DNA of 64,000 bases from Astropecten irregularis (GCA_963971285.1 OZ020248.1:23023873-23087872); one strand, 5' to 3'; positions 23,102-61,866 are shown, counted from the first letter of the stretch. Numbers and translations: made by a program. The notes: a model not told the origin generated them from the letters alone.

Positions 23102-23531
23102 AGGCCCGCTTCAAACGTCGAACTTCTGCCATGTTTAATGCAATACATTGCAATCGACATAAAAGTGGCGGAAGTTCAGCAGTTGCTTCAAACGCCAGTT
23201 TTCTGTTAACCTTAATGCAAATTCGAACATGGCGGACCAAGAGAGAGTTATGATATTGCTATATATATTCTTCCACAAGAAGGCGGCACTCTCTCTTTTA
23301 AAATGGTACGGGTGGAACTCCGATTTGGGCCGTTTCAATTGAATTAGACATTGCAAAAAATTGACGTTTGAAGCCATTCCGCTCTTCTGCTGTTAAAAGC
23401 GGCAAGCCCTGTCGATCTTTCGGCAGAAAACTGACAGTTGCTTCAAATGTCGAATTTCTGCCGTGTCTAATTCAAACTTGGGCCAACATTTGAATTAGAC
23501 ACGGCAGAAGTTCGACGTTTGAAGCGGGCCT
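23102..23531. mobile_element. Terminal-inverted-repeat element with GGCCCGCTTCAAACGTCGAA ends
   Basis: AGGCCCGCTTCAAACGTCGA and ACTTCTGCC open the element, and their reverse complement closes it at 23531. Inner diverged copies of the same arm (TTGCTTCAAATGTCGAATTT) are also present, so the element is internally repetitive. About 430 bp, non-coding. Confidence 0.8.
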
Positions 23532-23662
23532 AAGTTATAGGTAAATCAGTGAAATTTCTGTGTGGTTATACTAGGCCTATGCTTTGCTACCAAAGTATGA
23601 TGCTACATTGAAGAGCATGCCACATGTGTTTTATCCAATAATTTCTTAAGCTTCACCATCCA

Positions 23663-23812
23663 GGGGTCGATTTCACCAAACTCATCGTAACTTACTATCA
23701 ATCGTAGGACTTATGATGCATGGCAAACCCTGTGTAGAAGTCGAAGGATACGATGGGTTATCCTTCGTATCTCGAGTTGCGATCGATCGTAGGGCTTCGT
23801 GAAATCGACCCC
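23663..23812. mobile_element. Foldback element, family A, copy 2
   Basis: GGGGTCGATTTCACCAAACT to TTCGTGAAATCGACCCC, flanked by CCA/TGA. Arms CGATCGATCGTAGGG and CTATCAATCGTAGGA pair imperfectly. Confidence 0.9.
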
Positions 23813-24321
23813 TGATCTTCTTTTCAAAATGTTTTAGTTTATCAACCAGTTGCAGAAAATTGTTGTGTGTTGTCCATGTACATGTGCATGCAAATCTCCT
23901 AGTGATTAACATTTATGACTGTGCGTTGTTGTTATGAAGAAGAAACAGAATAAAGGTCACGACCTTGTGACCTCTGCACCTGTTGTTGGTTAGTGGCATA
24001 TGGCTGTTAGTGTAACAGATGAGGCAGGTGGTTACCAGGATGCAGCATTGATGCAGTCTAGTTACTCTTAACAGGTGCAATTCAGAGTACATTATCTGTG
24101 ACCTATGTACCCCTCACACAGATAAAGCTACATGTACCCTCTAGTGATTTCACCTTCAAAGTGCAGATATGTTTATAATTATACCGAGATGCACCAGAAT
24201 AATTCGGAAGGTGATGACCTAGTGACCCAGATGGCAGTAAACTTTGACCTATTGCCACCTCCTGCTGGTTAAGGTCATATCATACACATTTGCATACATG
24301 AACATCATTGTGGATAGGACT

Positions 24322-25210
24322 TAGTGCTGTGCATTTTCGGAGCTTTTGAAAACCGGAAAACGCTTTGAAAAAATTAGCGGTTGCCCGAGCTCCGATTCAT
24401 AAAAATGAATGATAACGCTATATTACGCACGTGTCAATAATGTGCACGATCAAATGATGCATAGCGCTGTATGTAGGAGTGTGTAAAACATGCTACAACG
24501 ATCGTTGCGCCGACGTATACATTCAGTTTCTGGTCTCGATCTACGTGCATGTTTGGGAATCTTGCGATGATTTGGTGCCGGCAACCTTACAGAATATTCA
24601 GTCAGAATCTTTCATAACTTGCTCAGCGTGACATGTCACATTTCTTACCAAAAAATCTGCATTGAAGCCGGCCGAAATCCACGGTACCGAGCGCAACTTG
24701 AATGCATGCACCAAATACACACGTTGTACGTACGACATGTAGGCTTCAACTTCCGGCCCGATTGCGAATTGGCGACTGTGTACTGGTGTACAATGTATGC
24801 TTTGAATGGTGCGGCGCACATTACACATCGTGGAATTTTCTGGATGCAATGCTGCTGCTGCATGGTCCGGGCCATGCGGCCACGTGGTGGGCATGCGGTG
24901 TTCATGATGCATCGTACGCGATATGTTTACGTCTTCTTACGAGCGATCGTCGCGTTTGGAAGGCTGTTTGCAATATTTGTTTAATCAAGTTTGCGAAAAG
25001 TTTGTTTCTGCTGGGCAAAATGGACCCCAAAACCACTGAAATTCAAGTATGTTTTATACAGTCTACACTTTTGGGGTTGTTTATTTATTGGGCAAACGTC
25101 AGTCTACTTTTTAAAAATGTTGGTTTCGTCATACCGTTTTTGAAATTTTGAAACCGGATGGCAAGATTATAAGCGGGAGCCCGTAAGTCCGTTTTTGATG
25201 CACAGCACTA
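24322..25210 (+). mobile_element. hAT-like non-autonomous element, family F, left copy
   Basis: The 889-bp element has 13-bp ends TAGTGCTGTGCAT/ATGCACAGCACTA and a perfect 8-bp target duplication ATAGGACT (24314-24321 and 25211-25218). The 5' end fits the hAT consensus YARNG. Internal ORFs up to 149 aa show no hAT transposase signature. A nearly identical inverted copy lies at 29089. It is in HELZ intron 1, about 330 bp before exon 2. Confidence 0.93.
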
Positions 25211-25553
25211 ATAGGACTGCCAGCGCAAGTAGTGGACCCATGCAAAGGCCATTACCGTACTCACTGCCAATGGCAAATTATGTAAAGGGACAAATCCACG
25301 GTAACGTAAAATACCTGTAGAGTGACTTTGAGTTTGTTTCACTGGAATCAGCAATTATTCCGCTTATGGTTCCTTGAAATGCATGTAAATATGCAAAAAA
25401 AAGAGGTAACTTACGTTGCAAAAATGTCCCAAATCTTGGAAATGCTCATACAGGTGGATTGCAGATGAGTTTGGGGCACTGTATAGTATGACCGCTTTTT
25501 CATGAACTCTCACCTCTGACTCCGTGTCTATCTGTAGGTTAAGGTGGCATACT

Positions 25554-50810
<25,257 letters not shown>

Positions 50811-51345
50811 ACACTGGTGTCAATCAGTACAACTTAAAGACTTACGCCAACTTTGTTCAAACCTGTAATTTTAAAGATGACAGTGTCAAATCAGAATTAC
50901 GTTCAAATACCTCAGTGCAATTGAAGCCGATTCACTTGTTCATTCTTCTATTCTTTGCTCTTGGATTTGTTAGAGCAAATGCCCGTGCACCATGCTGCCA
51001 ACAAAGCATTCGTGATGAAACTTGATTTTCATTTTCCCCAAAAGATACAATACCTTAGTTTTGTGAAGTAAAGTGATGTATTATATTCAAGCTTTAAAAA
51101 AAATAGTGAGCAAGCATCGGTGTACTTGCGACTTTGCTGTTCTCTTGTAACTGACAATAGGCCTTATTCACGGCGCATCCAATTTGTCACCGTCCTTGTA
51201 TACCCTTAGGAAAAGATAACACCAATTCTAAAAAGAAAACGGGTACCAGACTATTTTGAATCCAAGCCTCGGTTTTGATTGCACTGCCTCGAATGCAGGA
51301 TGGATATCGATCAATGTACTGTGAATAAAGTCTATTGATTCAAAG
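50811..51345 (+). other. HELZ 3' UTR with candidate poly(A) signal
   Basis: The unique, non-repetitive sequence after the stop contains a canonical AATAAA at 51324-51329, the first good polyadenylation signal downstream. Vertebrate HELZ transcripts have very long 3' UTRs, so use of more distal signals further right is also possible. Confidence 0.6.
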
Positions 51346-51548
51346 ACAAAGGCATGTTGCCTAGAGAAAGTCTTCATTCCAACAGATTTATACATTTGAA
51401 CTTAAAATATAGACAAAGAAGATAGTACCTGTTGAGTCAGAGTCTACGTGCATGTTTCGTTGGATATCGTGGTAGGTCTGTTGTTTCAAACTGAAGTTCC
51501 CCCTTCCAAACTTGGTGGTGTCGAGCCAGCTGTCCGTCTCTGAGACCT

Positions 51549-51783
51549 GGGGCCAATTACACGGCGATGCTAAGCACAAATATTTGCTAAGCACAAAAAT
51601 GTCTTGCCCAATAAAACAAACCACAGATAAAAATTTCATTTGATGTTCATGGTCAGTGAACTACAGTCAAAGAAGAATCACAAGTGGTACATGAAAATTT
51701 GGGTGTTAACCCTGTTTTTAATTGAGACTGAAATGTCATGCTTAGCACATTTTTGTGCTTAGCAGCGCCGTGAAATTGGCCCC
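51549..51783. mobile_element. Foldback element, family B, copy 5
   Basis: GGGGCCAATTACACGGCG to CGCCGTGAAATTGGCCCC; GCTTAGC arms. One base separates it from family A copy 5. Confidence 0.9.
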
Positions 51784-51784
51784 A

Positions 51785-51936
51785 GGGGTCAATTTCACGA
51801 AACTCATCGCAACTTTCTATCAGTCGTGTGACTTATATTATGATGCATTGCAGCCCTACGTAAAATACGATGGCTAATATCCTTCGTATTAAACTCTAGT
51901 TACGAACGATCGTAGGGCTTCGTGAAATCGATCCCC
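51785..51936. mobile_element. Foldback element, family A, copy 5
   Basis: GGGGTCAATTTCACGAAACT to CTTCGTGAAATCGATCCCC. Confidence 0.88.
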
Positions 51937-51983
51937 GCCCTTCTTTTTTTGTAATAATCCTACGAGGGTTTAGGTTTTGATGC

Positions 51984-52017
51984 AGAGACGTTTCATCCTT
52001 GGAAGGAATTTTCCAGG
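51984..52017 (-). repeat. Hammerhead-like fragment
   Basis: The minus strand reads CTGGAAA, ATTCCT-TCC-AAGGAT, GAAACGTCTC. The stem and GAAACGTC are intact; CTGATGA is altered. Confidence 0.45.
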
Positions 52018-52019
52018 TT

Positions 52020-55000
52020 TGTTTTTTTCCTTGACCGGCTGATATTTCAACAGACATACATGTATCTCTTGTCAGAGCAACTAATGGTATGTATTTTTCA
52101 CACAGAACAGAGACAGTTTTCGTTGGTTTTTAAGCGGAGAAATTTGTATATTTTGGACAGAAAACTTAGAAGGGAAGGCGGACTTAATGGAGCCGGTCGT
52201 TTGTACATTGGCATTATCTTAAGGCATATATACAGGTATGAATCATTTATTTTGTAAATGTACTACACAGTGAAAGGGCCTAACAAGTGAAATTATGTTG
52301 TGTGGCTTGGTAGTCTGGTTCCGTTGAAATGAAAGTGTGTGAATATCCTCATTATAGGCAGACACCAGACATGTTTGACAGAAAGCTAGTATTTTATTAA
52401 AAGTGTCTCAAATTCAAAGATTATTTGACGGAATCACTGGTTTTTTAATCAGCACTAAACTCTGAGAAAAAAAATATCTGTATAAATTACTAGAATGTTG
52501 CCAAGGTAACTGTGTGTGTATGTAAAGTTCACATTTTTGGTTAGTTAAACTCATTTGGACCAAATTTAATCTAAAAAAAAGGGATTTTTTTTCAGCTTTT
52601 CATTCATTAAAAAACAGAAGAGATATCGCTATAAATTGCATTGCTATTAAGACAAAGAAAATTCACTTAAGAATTGTCATGGTAATTTGTAAACATTTTG
52701 GTATAAAAGTAAACGTACAAGTGATTTGACGTGACAACAGTCGTAATTATTAAGTTGCTTGGCCAAACAACTTCATATGGATTTAGGTGTAATATGTAAA
52801 TAGTTTGACAAATTGGATATTGAAAATGGAATCGTCTGTTTCAATTGAAACAGTTTGCCTTTGGTGGTAGTTTCTAGTAGTATAAATTCCGAAATTCTTT
52901 TTTGACTTTTTTTTTTTTTTAGATCTGATAAAATGATGGTCGAATTTCAGTGGAATGGTTTTTTTTTTTTTATGAGTTTTATTTTTCGAAAGTTTCTAGA
53001 AAGATTTCTGTAATTTTTGAGAGCTGTCCACTATATTGGCAGCAACTTTGACAAATCTTGACAATTGTAAATAAAAATTGAAACTGCCAAAAGTAGGGTA
53101 AATCCTTCTTAGGTTTGTTGCTGTTTACGTTCATTTATTTTTAAGGTAAACAAAAACAATTCCTTTTTCTCATTGACAACTATATTTTTTTTTTTGGGAC
53201 AAGATTTTTTTTTCTAAAGCAAATGTGTGAAAAACAGCAGATAAGTAATCGTCTTTTGAATTTTAAATGTGAATAATCTAAAGAAAAATCTGTAAAAAAA
53301 AAAAAAAATACAAAAAAAAAAAGAAGACAAAAATAGAAAACGAAACAAAAACTGTAAGTATGACAAAAAAATTAATTAATAAAATGCCCTTTTGTTTAAT
53401 CAATTCATTTATAATGTAGATTGCTTATGAATAAGTAGCATGTCTGGTGGGTTGGGGAGAGAAATTTATATTATTATTATTTTTTTGTTTCAACATTAAG
53501 CCTAAGCCTGTAAATATGACATTATTACTACACAGCACTGTATATATATTCATGTTGCCTCTTTAATAGTATTTCTGCTTTGTGCAGATTCAGAACAAAA
53601 ATCGTCCGTCAAAAAAAAAAAAATGAAAAAAAAAAAAAAAATAAAAAATAGTGGGCCTTCTAAGTGTAAAACTAACGACGGATACTCAAGATGCATACTG
53701 TATTGATAAATTGTACAGCCAAAAGATAGTGCATGATATATATTTTTCTCATATTGTACAATTTAGATGTTTGCTGAAGCTTGTAAATTGCTTTCTTTTC
53801 TTTTCTTTTTTTTGGGGGGGGGGGTTCTTTTGAAAAGGTAAAACAAACAAATTTACCTGCTGCATTTGCAAGTTGCAGCTGGTTTTTATTTTTGGCAGCG
53901 AATTTACAAGTATATGCCTCAGCTGTGAAAAAGGGAGCTAAAATCGGTGTGAAATCGCCATTTCTTGGGAGTTGACAAACTCAGTACAGATTAGTGCATT
54001 AGTGCAGCGGTGTACTAAGTGTGTTATTTGATATCAAGTGCTGTTTACGTGTGAGAGTTTTTTTTTCACATACACTGTCAATTTTTTCTTTGCACCGATT
54101 CGAAGCTCAGTTAAATTTTATGTAAACTTGCTTGTGAAAATGAAACGCGCCTTTTGGCAAACAAACAAAAATTAGGAAAATAACATTTTCAAGAAATTAA
54201 GAAAATAAAGCGAAATATATTTCAAAAAAAAAAAATGCTGGCTTAAGATTAACATGATGTAGAATATTAGGATAACTTGAATTTTTTTCAATTTCTATGT
54301 GTTAGATTTGTGGAAAACCTCTTGGCAAGAATTTGCTAGGAAAGATTTTCATTTTTTTTTTTTAATGGAGTGGGAATGTTGTGTGTTTTTGTCATTAATT
54401 GTTTTAGATTTGGTTTTGTGTACTTGGCGCATGTAAACTTAGCAATTAGAAAATCCACTGTTAGTGTTTAATACTCAGTTTACGGCAAATTGTTCAGGCA
54501 TGCAACTTTTCCTCGAATCAGCTGATTTCCTCCTCTTATTATTTGTACGTCACTCGTATGCCTTTGAAAAGTGAATTTAACACTGTTTGATTGGAATTTC
54601 TTCGTTTTTTTTTTGTGAAGTCCAAGTTGCATGCCTGGTTGGTTATTAGGTTTGTTTATTTAGAACGGGGGGGGGGGGGGGGGGGTTTGACGTTTGGCCC
54701 ATGGTAGGACAGAAATTTTGCCATTTGGTAATAAGTTTGTTATGAGAAGGCATCAGTCGTTAAGAATCAATATCATATCTGGTACACTGACTTCTTTCAC
54801 TGTACATTAACATCCAAACCTGAATTCTCCAGACTAAAGACACTATTTCTAAAAATCACATAATTGGGCATAAATTGGGGCAAGCTTTTGCTTACTGTTA
54901 AAGTACATCTTGCACCAATGCAGTGTTTATAATGGATAAGAATGGCACAAAGGAACCAGTCCATTCCAGAGATGGGTATCGCTATGCAAAAACTTGCCCC

Positions 55001-55940
55001 AAGTCATGTGCCACAGCAACAGAGTCTTTAGTCTGGTAAATACAAACTGGGGTGTTAATGTACAACATTGAAAGACATCTGTGTATCAGAGATACTATTC
55101 AGATTTAACTCACAAATGGCTTATTGGCAGAAATTATAGGACTGGTTGGTTAAGATTGGTTGCTGCAGAAATTCTCACTGCATTTGTACATTGTAAATAA
55201 AACCATCTAGAAATGTGTAAAATTAACCCTTATAGGGCATATACAACATTGGTATAAACAAATCAAAACAGAAATGTTCACAGATTTATGTATTTATAAC
55301 TAACAGGGTATAAAGACGGTACAGGTAGAGAAATACCGGTACTGTAAAAATGTTTTTACTTGAAATGCTGTATTTATCCAGAAAAGAGTCAAACCGAACT
55401 CCAAAAGATAAAAAATGTGACAGCTATTCCCACTCAATATGACGTAACAACTGCCACGATTTTTTGCTGTTTACTACTGTTTCCAATGATCAGTTGAGCT
55501 CAAAATGTCACAGGTTTGTTTTTATTCCATGACAAATCAAATTATGAGCAGCCTGCAGCTGCTCTGTAATACCAATGTTGTACACGCCCTTTTAAGACAA
55601 ACAAAACAAGTAGCTCATTAAGAATGAAATTTACCAGAGATATACATTGGTTTATAAGTTAGATTCCTCAGAAAATTATATTGCTTCAAAGGACAGGCTT
55701 CTCCTCAAAAAAGTCCCAACTTTTTATTCGTGATTTGAGGAGTTTTCTCAAGGATTTATCCGAATATTTCAACCAGGGAATCCCTGTTTTTTTTCTCTGA
55801 AAATATTGTAGAGCAAATGAACTTCAGTATTTCTTATATATTTCGCACTATAATGCCCAGGAGTGTAAAAAAAAATTCAAACTCTATGACATTTTATTTA
55901 TCTGTAATTTTTTTTTTGGGGGGGGGGGGGGGTGATTGTG
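52020..55940. other. AT-rich region downstream of HELZ, no gene
   Basis: Long A, T and G homopolymers occur (for example A runs near 53300 and 53620, G runs at 54667 and 55918). A D-family repeat lies at about 55232-55593. No ORF shows conserved protein content. Most of 52.0-55.2 kb is unique, so it could be distal HELZ 3' UTR. Confidence 0.5.
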
Positions 55941-55943
55941 ATT

Positions 55944-56211
55944 AATTTTTTCAATCTCAAATCAAAATCGATTTCTGTAAATTTATCTTTTATGAAAGGA
56001 ATTTTCTTTGAGACCTTACGAGAAGTGCGAACGAAAGAGAATTGGGAAAGTACGAACGATTCTTACATGGTGTTTTTAATTTTTTCAATCTCAAAACAAA
56101 ATTGATTTCTGTAAATTTATCTTTTATGAAAGGAATTTTCTTTGAGACCTTAAGAGAAGTGCGAACGAAAGAGAATTGGGAAAGTACGAACGATTCTTAC
56201 ATGGTGTTTCC
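55944..56211. repeat. Tandem duplication, two 134-bp units
   Basis: AATTTTTTCAATCTCAAA starts at 55944 and 56078, each unit ending ACATGGTGTTT. The unit is an inverted relative of repeat M (8690-8868). Confidence 0.88.
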
Positions 56212-57175
56212 GCAAATTGTCACCATTTAAAGCCTCAAATTTTTCTTGAAGTTTTTTTTATCAAATAATCATCCACAAATCTTTTGAAATGTATTTTTCC
56301 CTATTTTTGTTTAGTTCATTTGTTCAAATGACTACTGTACACAGTACATACATATGCATAAGAGACATGTAAAATAGGAACTGTAAATATACAGACGTGA
56401 TACTTATATGGAAACAGTATTAATCATTTGGAAGCAAGAACTTCAAATGTTCAATCAGCATTGCTATTGGCGTGTACATAATTATCTCGGAGATACTGTA
56501 CATGTATGGGTTTTTTTAAGTGTACTTTTTGCACATCCATTTTCAGGACTTTGCAAGATTTACTTTACACAAATTTGAAAGATTCCAAACGTAGAAACTT
56601 TGGAGCAGACAAAAAAGGAAAGTGTGAAAAGGCAAAAAAAGAAATTATGAAAAGGCCAAAAAAAAAAAAATCTTTAGAATTTAGGGGGTCGGACTCGTAA
56701 CAGTTTTTGAGAATGATACTTAGTAGAGACATGTTGGTATGGAATTGGTGTATCTAGACTGCATTCTCAGTTGTACAATTCCACGTTGTTAGCAAATTTT
56801 CAAATTTGAATACCATTCTCGTCAACGTAGGTTTGTGATTAACACCTGAAATCTTAATCGCAGAGCTGGATAAGCACGCCGCAAATCTGCTAAGCGTAGA
56901 GTTTCTAATCCGTGGTAGGTTGGCAAGTGGGAGCCCTACCGTTTGTGGTTTTCTCTCGCTTAGCATAGAAGTTTATAGGGATGAGATTTCTCCGATTTTT
57001 ATCCGATTTCAGATTTGTTTGTTATGAATTTCAGATTTTGTATGCCCACTAATCAGTCAGGTTTTCGGATATTGTTATTATTGGTCAATCTCATCCCTGA
57101 GTTTGTTAAGCTAAATTAAGTCAGATTCTGCTAAGCAGACATGAACCACGGGGTTGAAATTGGGGGACCAATGCC

Positions 57176-57449
57176 GTATAGAGGGTGTGCAGTCATGTGA
57201 TCAGGACGCCATTTTGGACGGCAACGCTGTACACATGTATAATGCACGTACGTACAGTGTATGTAACCCACATGTGTTCGCGTGGCTTGCAAATCAACCG
57301 GACGCAAAAGCAGACGCAGAAGTGCGTGCATATAATGATGCTGTCTGGTACGTACGCGTGCCTGCATACGCAACGTGCGTGCGTACGCATGCCGTCTAAA
57401 ATGGCCGATAATTGTTGTCAAGTGACGTCACGTGCACGCTCTCTATATG
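57176..57449. mobile_element. Terminal-inverted-repeat element with TATAGAG ends
   Basis: TATAGAGGGTGTGCAGTCAT-GTGATC and CGCCATTTTGGACGGCA at the left; TGCCGTCTAAAATGGC and ACGTGCACGCTCTCTATA at the right. No clear target duplication. Confidence 0.7.
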
Positions 57450-57479
57450 CAGTGCTGCACTAGTTCGCATGATTGCTCT

Positions 57480-57721
57480 GGGGCCAATTTCACGGCGCTG
57501 CTTAGCACAAAAATTTGCTAAGCATGACATTTCACTCTTAATAAAAACAGGGTTAACAACCAAATATCCATGTGTTGTGTATCGCTTGTGATTGTTCTTT
57601 GGCTGTTGTTGACTGACCAATGAACATCAAATGAAATTTTTAACTGTGGTTTGTTTTATTGGGCGAGACATTTTTGTGCTAAGCAAATTTTTGTGCTAAG
57701 CAGCGCCGTGAAATTGGCCCC
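57480..57721. mobile_element. Foldback element, family B, copy 6
   Basis: GGGGCCAATTTCACGGCGCT to AGCGCCGTGAAATTGGCCCC. The same arm variant as copy 5, in contrast to the AAAACTGTTAAG variant. Confidence 0.92.
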
Positions 57722-58522
57722 TGGTCACAGAAACTTTACTATTAAGCTGAAGCATTTTGCCCATAGAAGTTATTAGCGCCGCGCGCCTTTTCAAGCAAAC
57801 ACGAAGTGTAGAACAGTGCACTTCGTTATTCATTGTTCCATTGCTCATATGTTAGGCTTAGGTGGGATTGGCAAAGCTGGTTTAAACACAAAAGGTGGTT
57901 TCACCGTGAGCGTTGCTTTGACAAATTGGAAATTGTAGTTGCATAGCACGGTAACAATATCAGCTGTAAACTCAAGCGCTGTTAGTGTGAACATAGAGTG
58001 ATCCCAATACGACGCATTTAGAATCGATTTGTGCACTTTCGCGTTCGGAAACGAGGCTGTCTGTGTCCGATTCTCAAACACGCACGAGCGCGTACATGCA
58101 CAATGCACTTTCATGGTCTGCTAGAGCAAAGCACGCCAACTCGTACCTGAGCTGAGAGTGTGATGTTCATGCATCGCATGCATGCTGTACTGTATTGAGT
58201 GGTCGCAGCGGCGCGGCCGAAGTTCAAAACAGATAGCCTCAGTTTCTATGCGGATATGCACAGACGACGCTAATGTGATACCCTTCTATTGGCCAGGACA
58301 CAACAGCCCAAACAGTAGACATGGTAGAATGGGTGCATTGACCTAAACTACAGAGTTTTCTTTTCAAGTTCTTGTACAACCAGTTGGTAGATCAATGATA
58401 ACTAGATTGACCTAGCTCTATAGTATGTCACAAATCAATACCGATGACAATCATTCTATAGAGGTTATTTACCAATGTCATAAAATCATGTGATTGGCCG
58501 TCAAGCTTTTCTATATTGTCCA

Positions 58523-58762
58523 GGGGTCAATTTCATAAAACTCTTAAGCACAAAAAATTACTTAGCACAAAAATGTCTCGCCCAATAAAACAAACCACCA
58601 TTGAAAATTTCATTTATTATTCATGGTCAGCGAACAACAGCCAAAGAACAATCACAAGTGATACACAACACGTGGAAATGTGGTAGTTAACCCTGTTTTT
58701 ATTTAGACAGAAATGTTGTGCTTAGCAAATGTTTGTGCTTAACAGTTTATGAAATTGGTCCC
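58523..58762. mobile_element. Foldback element, family B, copy 7
   Basis: GGGGTCAATTTCATAAAACT to CAGTTTATGAAATTGGTCCC. Confidence 0.88.
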
Positions 58763-58799
58763 TGGTTACATGTAGGACACTGTACATTGCATGTGCACT

Positions 58800-60400
58800 G
58801 AAGCGTATTGGTTCGCATGTGCAATCATTGTGTTTGACAGCCAATGATGTCACTTGAATAACCTCTCTAGACGTTGTATTACAAAGCCAAACATTTTTAG
58901 TTTGGAAGTCTGAACAAGTATTGAAAATTGGTTAAACATTAAAACCCAATGCAATAATGACAACAACCATAAGAAAAATCACAGCCCATGTACTATTTTA
59001 CTTTTTTTTTAATTTTGGGGTTTTTTTGGTTGTATTTTCTCGTCTTGCAGTTTAGATTTTGTAACGAAATCTTCCGTAGACCTTTGATAAAAAAAATTTC
59101 CCTGAGTGTAGTAGACAAATTAGAAATGGAGAAAAATAATATAAATAAAATAAATATATATATATATTTAAAAAAACAAAAAAACAAAACAATAACTAGA
59201 TAACTCAGGACTCTTGGATCTTTTTGCCTTTTATGATTGAAATTTTGACCTTTAACAATTAAAAATGGGAGACAGTTTGCTCCACGTAGATATGATATAT
59301 AGGTGATAAATATTCTGTATCGAAAAAAAAAAGCATGAAAAACAAAGAAAAAATATAAAAAATTTCGAACATAAAAAAAGTCTGAAAAAAAAATTCAAAT
59401 ATACTAAAAAAAAAAAATGTTTTAGAGCTATTCGGATTTGGCTTTGAGTATTAATATTGTCTTGCATTTTCAAAATTCTGCTAGAAAATGAGATATAAAT
59501 GTACAGCATTTTAAGAGATAGTATTATTTTCTTCTTCTTTTTTTAGAAATGAATTAGGTTACTTAACATTTGGTTTTAATTTTTGAATTTGAATTTTCGC
59601 CTGTCAGTATTGTCATGGTTACAGATGATTTCCATGGAAACACATAATTTTTTTTTTATACGAGTATTCAATTGTATGCAAATTAACATTAAGATTTGTC
59701 AGTTAATTTTTTTTCAGGGGCCGTTTTGCTTTTAGCAAGAGCTATAATTTATTCGATTTTTTTTTGTGTCGGTGAAAGCTCAGTCATTGTAATTCGGTTG
59801 TTCTATTTCTTGATGCATAATTTGTGTGTGTTTTTCGCTGTTTGGAAATGTAAATAAAAAAAGGTTTTGTGTGCTGTTTAGTTTAGTGAAAATAAAAATA
59901 ATATATAATATTCATTTTGTAGGTCAGTACAGTGTATTGTTAAATGTACATTGCCTTCATATCCATGTAGTTTTGTAACATTTGAATGGTATGGTATAAG
60001 GGTCGCAGTATATATGTAGTTTGAAATTGTGAATTCATCAGAAGCATGTTTTTCTCCTTCTTTTTAAAAAAAAAAAAAAAAAATTTTTTTTAGCTGGTCA
60101 GCTTGTGTGTGTATTGGAGTTTAGAATGATTTCGTTTCTTGCATGTTTTGGTGTGGCAGTTCTGCTTTGTTTTTTGTTTTTAAAAGGTGATATAAAGTTT
60201 GAGTTCTGTGTGTGTTGAAATGTTGGCTGTGCGATGTAACATGTGGTAATATCTGTTTATGCTTGAACTGTCAGTTTGTTGTAGTATTTTTATGTATCGA
60301 TATTATCGATAAACGGTTGCCGCCTATATAGCTTTATAGTGTGTATATTAACATAGGAAAGTCTCCCTCGAATGCACAATAAAAAAAAAAAGACATTCTT
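58800..60400. other. AT-rich unique sequence, no gene
   Basis: Strong T and A runs, several AATAAA motifs (for example near 59852 and 59893), no conserved ORF and few recognisable repeats. Either intergenic or part of a very long 3' UTR. Confidence 0.45.
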
Positions 60401-60410
60401 ATTTAGTAAC

Positions 60411-60985
60411 CCTAACCCACATCCATACCACCTTGACTGCATAAGTATGGCATCCTGAATACCACAATACACCAGTGTTGGTTTCGTGGTAATGTGATCC
60501 AGTTCCGCTGTGGAGACTGGTAGTGTGTGGTATGCAGCTCTTGTCTTGAGTGGTAGTGTACAGGGGCGGATCCGGTTGGCATGCCCCCCTTTTCTTCCAG
60601 CAAAAAAAGAAGAAGAAATTCAAATGAAAAGATATAAAGAAAAAAAGAGGAAAAGGCAATATATAGAAGAAGATAATAAAATTTGAAAAGACAAAATTAG
60701 CTAGCTTTGATCGCCCCGATATGCATCCGTCGCTATTGAATTGCCGCATTTGATATCCACGGCTTCCATGCCCCCCTTTTTTGAAAAAATCCTGGGGTCG
60801 ATTTCACCAAACTCCTCAGAACTTACTATCAATCATAGGACTTTTGATGCATTGAAACCCTACGTTGAATAGGTCACCTGCGATGGATTATCCTTCGTAA
60901 TTATCCTTCCTCAAGTTACGTTCGATCGCATTGCTTTGCGAAATCAACCCCTGGATCCGCTCCTGGTGCAGAGGGTTAGGGTTAG
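60411..60985. mobile_element. Three-level nest: family K outside, element L within, family A at the centre
   Basis: The K ends are CCCTAACCC (60411) and GAGGGTTAGGGTTAG (to 60985). Inside, L runs from GGGGCGGATCC (60564) to GGATCCGCTCC (60965). Inside L, a family A hairpin occupies 60794-60952 (GGGGTCGATTTCAC to GAAATCAACCCC). Confidence 0.8.
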
Positions 60986-61866
60986 TCTTATCTATAACCT
61001 GTAGTACATACAATGGGAAACCAGTGGAAGCATGTGCTGTGAGAAAGGCTGAACAAGTTTGGTGTTATTATATTTTTGGTCACTGGAAAAGGTTACAGAT
61101 TCTAGCTGTTTTGATGTAAACTTCGACAAAAAATCTTCAGATGTAGTTGGTACATGTACATACCAAATTCATTTCTTAACCTTTGAACAAAGACTCGGAC
61201 AAACGCTCATCCAATCATTCTGGAGACAAACAAACAAACAAAACAAACAAACAAAAATTATGTACATTTTAATACCTGAACATGTAAAGACCATTGCATG
61301 TATATAGACCTAAATGAAAAAGAAAGATAGACAATGTAGATAGTGACATGAAAAACAAAACAAACTTAGATGAACGAAAAAAACAAAAATTATAGTTGTT
61401 TATGCTGTATATATCAAAGTTTCTTATACATTTTTTGTCTATTGTGTATATTCTAAATGTATTATATAGAGTCATATTGTGACATTGATTAATAAAAAAG
61501 TGTACAGGATAACCAAAAAGGTGAAAAAAAATTGAATGCTTGAAAGTATTTTAGATGAATAAAAAAAAATATGTTAATAATTAATAGTGTTTTGTCATGG
61601 TTGATATTTCAAAAACAAAGAATTTGCATTAGAAGGTAGATATGTATTAATATCAGATTTTGCAGTGTGCTCTAATGTAGGTTTCTATTGTGTAGTTTTG
61701 AGGCTTTATTTGTCTAGAATTGAAACATTTACAGTTCCAAAATTGAAATCAAAAAAAATTGCAAAAAAGAGAAATAGCCCCTTGTTGATACTGGCTTGTC
61801 ATATGTTGTGAAAGTTACAGTGAAGGCTTATTTGACAATTGCAGATTGTTTTTCTCGAAACTGTTT

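Noticed and set aside
24598..25151. Overlapping 86-149-residue ORFs, repeated inverted at 29184-29698
   Set aside because: They lie inside the two family F elements on both strands, with no transposase DDE or zinc-finger signature; shared reading frames reflect DNA identity.
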